This document shows, piece after piece, positions 58,613 through 64,000 of a DNA stretch of 64,000 nucleotides. A program made the position numbers and the translations under genes. Position 1 is the stretch's first letter; every line of letters begins with the position of its first letter. This DNA comes from Domibacillus sp. DTU_2020_1001157_1_SI_ALB_TIR_016 (GTDB taxonomy: Bacteria > Bacillota > Bacilli > Bacillales > Domibacillaceae). The notes beneath the pieces were generated by a model. It made no database searches. It was not told where the DNA came from and saw only the letters and a program-made list of their open reading frames with translations. The stretch spans positions 186,001-250,000 of the forward strand of contig NZ_CP135438.1 of assembly GCF_032341995.1 (NCBI RefSeq). The letters are read 5' to 3'.

Positions 58613-58731
58613 ATCGTTGCTTACTGTTAAATAAAATATATACCTACAAAATTCACAAAAAATTCGTTGCTGTTATGAAGGAATCTTATCCTTATAAACT
58701 TGTCACTACAAACCTATGTAGGTCTGTATCA

Positions 58732-58920
58732 TTAAGAACCCGTTTTACGCGCTTCTGTCGTTTCTACAGCTACTTCCCAATTCGGAAAATGATACAGTGC
58801 ATTTTTCATTAGCTCTGGATGGGACTTTTTTATTTGTTTCTTCCGAAGCTGCTCCCCGCTTCTTTGCTTTAATTCAGAAATTTGATTCATTACTTCTTCA
58901 ACGCTCATACTCACTTCCAT
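58732..58920 (-). CDS. Small conserved Bacillus-type hypothetical protein
   Basis: 62 residues from the ATG at 58920, with GGGAGGT just upstream. Two parts are visible: MSVEEVMNQISELKQRSG and KKSHPELMKNALYHFPNWEVAVE. Similar short proteins with HPELMKNALYYFPSW occur in other Bacillus genomes as I recall. Function unknown. Confidence 0.6.
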   Translation of the reverse strand: MEVSMSVEEVMNQISELKQRSGEQLRKKQIKKSHPELMKNALYHFPNWEVAVETTEARKTGS

Positions 58921-59253
58921 TTCCTTACCTCCCTTTCCTGACTTATTTTTATTCTCTCCATAATATTGGAGAGTCATACTCCGTTATCCCAGCCAAGGGA
59001 GATTTTGTCATATTAGGCAAGAACACTCCACTTCAAGCTTACTACGCAGGGGATGTATCACTGAAAATGAAAAAAAGATGATTAGGTTAGAGAAGGTCAT
59101 AATGTCCTGGGAAAGTATTACGGGAAGAAAGTGACAAAAGCAGAAAAATCTTTTTTAATAAGATGAGATTGATTTTACACCTAGACAGCAGGGTTAGGGT
59201 AATCATCTATATCATAGCTTATCCTGCATATAGCAACGCAGTTGAAAAATTTA
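58921..59253. other. Intergenic region
   Basis: No complete gene seen. A plus-strand frame ending at 59081 (IPAKGDFVILGKNTPLQAYY) may be a relic but I cannot place it. Confidence 0.35.
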
Positions 59254-59326
59254 CTGGAATGACAATTTCAATGCGGGAGGTTCAGGAATACAGGGCAGCA
59301 ACTGCCATTGAATATCATGAACGATC

Positions 59327-60775
59327 TATCAGTTTTTACTGAAAGAGTACCCCCGCTTCCATTTTGTTAAGGGCGCAGCCCAGAAATAAGCGGTGGGGTG
59401 AATGTCAGTTTTGCGAAGCAAACGTGTTTAGTTTCGCCTTAATTTTGGTATAATTTGTATTATAGCTAATAACCGAGGTGAGTAGAATGCTGGTGAACAA
59501 AGCCTATCGCTTTCGCCTATATCCAACCAAAGAACAAGAAGTGCTGATTGCGAAAACCATCGGCTGCTCGCGTTTTGTGTTCAACCGCTTCCTTTCCTTA
59601 TGGAACGAAAACTATCAAACAACCGGAAAAGGCTTATCGTACAGTGCCTGTTCTTCCCAGCTTACCAAACTCAAGAAAGAACTAGATTGGCTTCAAGAAG
59701 TTGATTCACATTCCCTGCAATCATCCTTGAAAAACCTGGCTGATTCCTTTGACCGTTTCCTCAAGAAGCAAAACAAGGCTCCACGATTTAAGAGTAAGAA
59801 AAATAAGGTTCAGTCTTACACAACGAATATTGAAAAAAAGAACCAGTTTCCAGAGGTAAGTATTGCAGGCAATCGCATGAAACTGCCTAAGCTGGGCTGG
59901 GTTCGTTTTGCGAACAGCCGTGACGTGCAAGGCCGTATTTTAAATGCAACGGTACGGAAAAACCCTTCCGGAAAGCACTTCGTTTCTTTGCTTGTTGAAA
60001 TAGATGTGCAAGACCTGCCCAAAACAGATTCCACTGTTGGGATTGATGTTGGCTTAAAAGACTTTGCCATTCTCTCGAATGGGAAAGTGTACAAAAATCC
60101 AAAGTTCTTTAGAACGTTAGAAGAGAAACTGGCCAAAGCACAGCGTGTTCTTTCCCGCCGCCAGCGCCTGGCGATTCAGCAAAAAAAACCTTTATCGGAA
60201 GCGAAAAATGTACAAAAACAGCGTATGAAAGTGGCACGTGTTCATGAACAGATTGCGAACGCACGGACTGATTACTTGCAGAAAATCACGACTGAGATCA
60301 TCAAAAACCACGATGTCATCGGGATTGAGGACCTGAAAGTTTCAAATATGCTGAAGAACCGCACATTATCCAAAGCGATCAGCGAAGTTTCCTGGTCGGA
60401 ATTCCGCAGAATGCTGGAATACAAAGCAAAATGGTACGGCAAGAAGGTGATCGCGGTTGATCCTCGTTACACTTCCCAAAAGTGCCATTCATGCGGACAT
60501 ACAGCAAAGGAAAACCGTCGAACACAAGCGACATTTATTTGTGTCTCCTGCGGTCATTCCGAAAACGCGGACCTCAATGCTTCCCGGAATATCCATGATT
60601 TAGCCATGGTTTAGTCACACAATTTGATTTTCCGCAGGAGACTTGCTGCAAAGTCGTTCATACTGCCAACCGTCAGAATGACGGGCGTAGCCTAATGAAT
60701 TAGGAGCCAATAGGCTCCTGTACTTAGGAATCTCCCATGTTCAACGAACGTAGCGAGTAACTGGGGGTAATTCAA
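59327..60775 (+). mobile_element. Solitary TnpB element (IS1341 type, IS200/IS605 group)
   Basis: Bounds come from comparison with repeat copy A. The left end has TACCCCC (59348-59354) and the right end GGGGGTA (60763-60769). The first 12 bases (59327-59338) may be target rather than element. There is no tnpA. The right end after tnpB is hairpin-rich, as expected for an omega-RNA scaffold. The element is full length as far as can be told. Confidence 0.75.
59487..60614 (+). CDS. tnpB: TnpB RNA-guided nuclease-like protein
   Basis: 375 residues from the ATG at 59487 (GAGGTGAG upstream). The N-terminal HTH region has KAYRFRLYPTKEQE. The RuvC residues are all present: D in VGIDVGLKDFA (near 187), E in GIEDLKVSNM (near 281), D in NADLNASRN (near 362). 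The zinc ribbon is CHSCGH...CVSCGH. Family known: TnpB proteins are programmable nucleases that use an omega-RNA made from the right end of their element. It is intact and without a transposase partner, so it depends on another element or is stationary. Confidence 0.92.
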   Translation: MLVNKAYRFRLYPTKEQEVLIAKTIGCSRFVFNRFLSLWNENYQTTGKGLSYSACSSQLTKLKKELDWLQEVDSHSLQSSLKNLADSFDRFLKKQNKAPRFKSKKNKVQSYTTNIEKKNQFPEVSIAGNRMKLPKLGWVRFANSRDVQGRILNATVRKNPSGKHFVSLLVEIDVQDLPKTDSTVGIDVGLKDFAILSNGKVYKNPKFFRTLEEKLAKAQRVLSRRQRLAIQQKKPLSEAKNVQKQRMKVARVHEQIANARTDYLQKITTEIIKNHDVIGIEDLKVSNMLKNRTLSKAISEVSWSEFRRMLEYKAKWYGKKVIAVDPRYTSQKCHSCGHTAKENRRTQATFICVSCGHSENADLNASRNIHDLAMV

Positions 60776-60795
60776 GTAATATATAAATCCAAGCT
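60560..60795 (+). ncRNA. Predicted omega-RNA region
   Basis: By family precedent the RNA overlaps the 3' end of tnpB and runs through the right end into flanking DNA. Hairpins such as GAGCCAATAGGCTC (60703-60716) lie in it. The guide would be GTAATATATAAATCCAAGCT (60776-60795). Boundaries are inferred. Confidence 0.5.
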
Positions 60796-61041
60796 GCGTT
60801 GTACGTTACAATATAAAGTTTTAACCTTTAAGCTGTAACAGGGAGTTTTATGAGGAATTCGGAATGACAAGCCTCACTCGTTTTTTGGCCAGTGAGGACA
60901 CGCAGGAAGGTTTCTGCGAACACCTACTTTCAGAAGTGGTGGTTTACAAAGGCGGCTGACTCACATACTTTATATGTCATATAGGTGTATAATCCGCAAA
61001 CCTTAAACGTGATGCTTAAATGATTTAATAAATAGCAATAC

Positions 61042-61077
61042 AAAAAAGCAGCCCTCATATGGGCTGCTTTTTTTATC
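61042..61077. terminator. Terminator of fbp
   Basis: AAAAAAGCAGCCC/GGGCTGCTTTTTTT hairpin, 26 bases past the stop. Confidence 0.85.
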
Positions 61078-61102
61078 ATCATTTGAGGCGCGGTAACTGA
61101 TG

Positions 61103-63034
61103 TTAATTCATATAACGATATTCTCTCAGGCTATTCAAAACAGAGATTTCCTGCAATAGCTCCTCACCAACATTCGTTTCTCCAACCGTTTTTCTCTCTA
61201 ATTCTTCATCTACCAATCTTTTTACTGATAAAACATCCGTTCCTTTACATAAAACCTCTTCTTTTGAATTAAAATGTTTATGGGCGACCAGTTGCATACC
61301 GTAGGAATTGTATAGCAAAGTGTATCCAGCTATACCTGTTGTCGATTGATACGCTTTGGAAAAACCACCATCGATGACAATCATCTTCCCGTTTGCCTTA
61401 ATCGGATTTTCTCCATCAATTTCTTTAACGGGCGTATGGCCATTGATAATACGGCCTTGATCAGGATTAAGATCAAATTCGGTTAGGATTTTACGGCAAA
61501 TGTCCTCATCTTCACGCAAATGGTAGTATGGGTTCTTTCTTTCTCTATGGGTTTCCTTATCCTGAATAAAGTACCTCTCAAAGGTTGTCATTTCTCTTTT
61601 GCCAAAGAGCGATGAATATTCTCCTGTCCATAAATACCAGACCATATCTGTCGCAAGGTCATCCGTCTCTTCAGGATGGGCAAAGGCATACCGTAAATAA
61701 TGTTCAAAAATATCAAGCAAGTCACGGCCGGCATAGGTTTTATTTTCAATCACCATTTTTTCCATGTTTCCTTCTTCATCTAAAGGAATACATCCATGTA
61801 TTAATAAGTTCCCATTATATCTCAAATAAAGGCTGCCTTTTTTCATTAGAAAATTCATATGTCTGGCTAGTTTTTCTGAATGCTGAACAGAAAATAACAG
61901 TTTATCCAGCACTTGTTCTTCTTCCTCTAATAATTGATCAGGCTGCTCCGGGTTAATGGTTGCAAAACACGTATTTTCCAGCGGAAACGTTTTCCCCTGA
62001 ATCGTTACTTCGTTTTTGTCATAATCAATTTTTTCAAGCAAAAGCCTCTCCGACATATCAAAGCACGGGCGTCTTTTGATGATCGGGCTTTCAAGCTTGA
62101 ACTGAATGATGGAAATGGCTTGATGAATTTTGGTGATTTGCAAATGTTCCTGCTCCGATAGGTTGTTATCTGACTGTCTCTTTGGCCAAAAAGCTGGATT
62201 GTCGTCATAGTACTTTTCCGCAAGGTTCAGAAGCGGTCTTAGATTGATTCCATAAACATCTTCAATAATATCTAAGTTATTGTAGCGGGCACATATACGA
62301 ATAATATTGGCAAGACAAACCTTTGAACCTGCAAAAGCACCTAACCATAGAACATCATGATTGCCCCACTGAATATCAACGGAATGATAATTAATAAGAG
62401 TATCCATAATTTTATGAGGATCAGGTCCACGGTCATAAATATCCCCCACGACATGAAGATGGTCTACAACCAATCTTTGAGTCGTATAAGCAAGACCAAT
62501 AATCAGCTTATCAGCCTGGCCAAGTGAAATAAGTTGCTGGACCATTTTTGTATAATAATCTTTCTTGTTTTTGAATTCATCTGTTTTATATAATAACTCT
62601 TCTACAATGTAAACAAACTGTTTAGGCAGTGCTTTCCGTAATTTCGAGCGTGTATATTTGGAAGAAGCATAAGAAATAAGCTGCATCATACGCTCTATGA
62701 TCTCTATGTACCATTCGTGTAATTCTTTTTCATTGCCAAAATGACTTTTAATTAATTGTAATTTTTCTTCAGGATAATAAACCAATGTCGCAAATTCATT
62801 TAATTCTTTTTCATATAATTTATCTTTAAAAAGGTCTCTGATTTTCACTTTTACATTTCCCGAACCATTTCGCAACACATGCTGAAAAGCTTGGTACTCC
62901 CCATGTAAATCACTGACAAAATGTTCAGTCCCCTTTGGCAGGTTAAGGATCGCTTCAAGGTTAATAATTTCAGTGGCTACTTTTTCTTCGCTGTCATATT
63001 TTTGCGCTAACAAATCTAAGTATTTTGAATTCAA
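61103..63034 (-). CDS. fbp: Fructose-1,6-bisphosphatase, class III
   Basis: Gluconeogenic hydrolysis of fructose-1,6-bisphosphate to fructose-6-phosphate. 643 residues from a TTG at 63034 (AAAGGGG upstream). [26 protein letters not shown] and [11 protein letters not shown] are the metal-binding motifs of this calcineurin-like family. The rest follows B. subtilis Fbp closely, through the ending LREYRYMN. It is a single gene. It would work with malate oxidation and acetoacetate use when the cell grows on amino acids. Confidence 0.95.
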   Translation of the reverse strand: MNSKYLDLLAQKYDSEEKVATEIINLEAILNLPKGTEHFVSDLHGEYQAFQHVLRNGSGNVKVKIRDLFKDKLYEKELNEFATLVYYPEEKLQLIKSHFGNEKELHEWYIEIIERMMQLISYASSKYTRSKLRKALPKQFVYIVEELLYKTDEFKNKKDYYTKMVQQLISLGQADKLIIGLAYTTQRLVVDHLHVVGDIYDRGPDPHKIMDTLINYHSVDIQWGNHDVLWLGAFAGSKVCLANIIRICARYNNLDIIEDVYGINLRPLLNLAEKYYDDNPAFWPKRQSDNNLSEQEHLQITKIHQAISIIQFKLESPIIKRRPCFDMSERLLLEKIDYDKNEVTIQGKTFPLENTCFATINPEQPDQLLEEEEQVLDKLLFSVQHSEKLARHMNFLMKKGSLYLRYNGNLLIHGCIPLDEEGNMEKMVIENKTYAGRDLLDIFEHYLRYAFAHPEETDDLATDMVWYLWTGEYSSLFGKREMTTFERYFIQDKETHRERKNPYYHLREDEDICRKILTEFDLNPDQGRIINGHTPVKEIDGENPIKANGKMIVIDGGFSKAYQSTTGIAGYTLLYNSYGMQLVAHKHFNSKEEVLCKGTDVLSVKRLVDEELERKTVGETNVGEELLQEISVLNSLREYRYMN

Positions 63035-63294
63035 AATTATGTATCCCCTTTCAAAAATCGTCATTCATTCTTCACTAATCTGTTTACTACTTACATTATA
63101 AAAGAAAAATGAAAGATACGTTATAACAATCGTTACTATTTCATCCATGTTTTAAGCTGCGTGTTGTTTAATCGTTACAGACTTTTCTGAAAATGATAAG
63201 ATTTTTACATTCTATGGACGAACTGTTGAGTAACAGTTTGAGTTGTTATGCTCCTACATTTAGTCCCTATTAAATTCTAGTCTTCATATTTTAT

Positions 63295-63335
63295 AAAAAA
63301 ACAGAGGGACATTTAGGGTTCCTCTGTTTTTTTCC
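63295..63335. terminator. Terminator of the paiB-like gene
   Basis: AAAAAACAGAGG/CCTCTGTTTTTTT hairpin, about 90 bases past the stop at 63423. Confidence 0.8.
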
Positions 63336-63422
63336 TTATGAAAAAATCACTTATCGTTTAAGTACTCTTCTTGACAAACCTCATTTAAGAAAGAAAAAAT
63401 CTTTTAAAAAGAAACATAACAC

Positions 63423-64000
63423 TTATTTGTCCTTTTTTAACTTCTTCTTCATCACTTCTGCCATTTGTTGAGAATGTAAATCCTCTTCTTCATAGAGCTT
63501 ATTCACGATGTTTTGATAGTCCTTTTCATTACGATTTTGACTTAGTTTATTGGCAGCTTGAATTTCTTGTACTTGAATCTTAAATCCAACAATTCCTTTT
63601 AATTCTTTTTCTAACAACTGGGGGGAAAGCTTATCCCATAGAACTGGATTGTTACGGTGTTTTTCGTACTTTTGCAGCAGCATTGCCAGGTCCTGTTTTA
63701 ACTCTTCTTCGTTCAAAATGCTGGCTGTACCATACACATGGACAGCTTGATAGTTCCATGTTGGAACATTTTCCTGTTCATACCAGGAAGAAGAGATATA
63801 AGCGTGTGGTCCCTGGAACATCACCAATACATCTTCACAGGCTTCGAATGTTTTCCATTGAGGGTTGCCATACGCCACATGCCCTGTTAAATAGTATGCA
63901 TCTTCTTCTTTCCTTAACTGCAGTGGCAGATGGGTCGCAATGGGCTTACCTTGTTTTGTTGTTACGAGCGTTCCAAATGAGTTCAGTTGAATAAACTCTC
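63423..64000 (-). CDS. paiB: FMN-binding negative transcriptional regulator (PaiB), partial
   Basis: The reading frame is open to the window edge, so about 15-20 N-terminal residues lie outside; a GTG at 63878 is internal. Blocks: FIQLNSFGTLVTTKQGKPIATHLPL, LTGHVAYGNPQWK, VMFQGPHAYISSSWY, VPTWNYQAVHVYG and KLSPQLLEKELKGIVGF, all typical of PaiB flavin-binding proteins. Family known: a split-barrel FMN protein that represses protease and sporulation genes in B. subtilis. The tail after residue 190 is Lys/Glu-rich. Confidence 0.9.
   Translation of the reverse strand, partial: EFIQLNSFGTLVTTKQGKPIATHLPLQLRKEEDAYYLTGHVAYGNPQWKTFEACEDVLVMFQGPHAYISSSWYEQENVPTWNYQAVHVYGTASILNEEELKQDLAMLLQKYEKHRNNPVLWDKLSPQLLEKELKGIVGFKIQVQEIQAANKLSQNRNEKDYQNIVNKLYEEEDLHSQQMAEVMKKKLKKDK

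Larger units (their letters stand above)
59254..60970 (+). repeat. Repeat copy B, interrupted by a TnpB element
   Basis: The left part (59254-59326) and right part (60776-60970) together match the 49215-49525 copy. Between them lie about 1.45 kb carrying tnpB. Confidence 0.75.

Noticed and set aside
59339-60775. TnpA-bearing IS200/IS605 element
   Set aside because: No Y1-transposase ORF is present on either strand; only TnpB.

Overview
The window looks like the chromosome of a low-GC Gram-positive bacterium of the Bacillaceae. The phenylalanine dehydrogenase is close to that of Bacillus badius as I remember it, the class III fructose-1,6-bisphosphatase follows the B. subtilis form, and there are a KinB-like sporulation kinase, a YkwD-like CAP protein, an AdhR/AdhA pair, PaiB, YitT and YerC proteins, plus strong AGGAGG-type ribosome sites and TTG/GTG starts. 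I do not name a species.

Region 1 (1-17 kb) is mainly catabolic. Phenylalanine dehydrogenase (1702-2859, +) and an hppD / unknown / fahA / hmgA operon (12247-16872, +) form a phenylalanine-tyrosine-homogentisate route. Both promoters carry the same array: three direct repeats 16 bp apart ending just before the -35 box, with identical geometry. No maleylacetoacetate isomerase is seen; an uncharacterised 313-residue protein sits in the operon instead. Between them, on the minus strand, lies a GntR regulator, HMG-CoA-lyase-like enzyme, class III CoA transferase and CitMHS transporter cluster that reads like uptake and cleavage of a branched hydroxy-acid such as 3-hydroxy-3-methylglutarate. Two tandem YerC/TrpR-like regulators and a stand-alone proteasome-beta-like Ntn-hydrolase are also here.

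Region 2 (17-41 kb) mixes housekeeping and decayed DNA: a sensor kinase, transporters, CAP protein, malate:quinone oxidoreductase, the MoxR-DUF58-transglutaminase operon, a secreted hydrolase, a secreted cupin-CMD fusion, MerR and TetR regulators, and AdhR/AdhA with a textbook 19-bp-spacer MerR promoter. Scattered through it are relics: a GGDEF-EAL fragment, an IS3-like end, an ABC-2 permease tail, and a short-chain dehydrogenase broken into pieces, one fused by deletion to a lipoprotein without its signal peptide. A promoter-to-terminator unit at 26.4-26.6 kb with no gene is a candidate small RNA.

Region 3 (41.5-48.9 kb) is a complete 16S-23S-5S operon (minus strand) preceded by 23 tRNA genes with their own promoter. 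The tRNA block contains a duplicated Val-Glu pair, one Val copy having an acceptor-stem mismatch, and a tRNA-Gly half-gene relic.

Region 4 (49-64 kb) holds a SWIM-SNF2 helicase, an alpha/beta hydrolase, truncated globin, a diguanylate cyclase under a c-di-GMP-I riboswitch with a terminator, an HD-GYP phosphodiesterase, a solitary TnpB (IS1341-type) element inserted in one copy of a 0.3-kb repeat whose uninterrupted copy lies at 49.2 kb, fructose-1,6-bisphosphatase and the start of PaiB.
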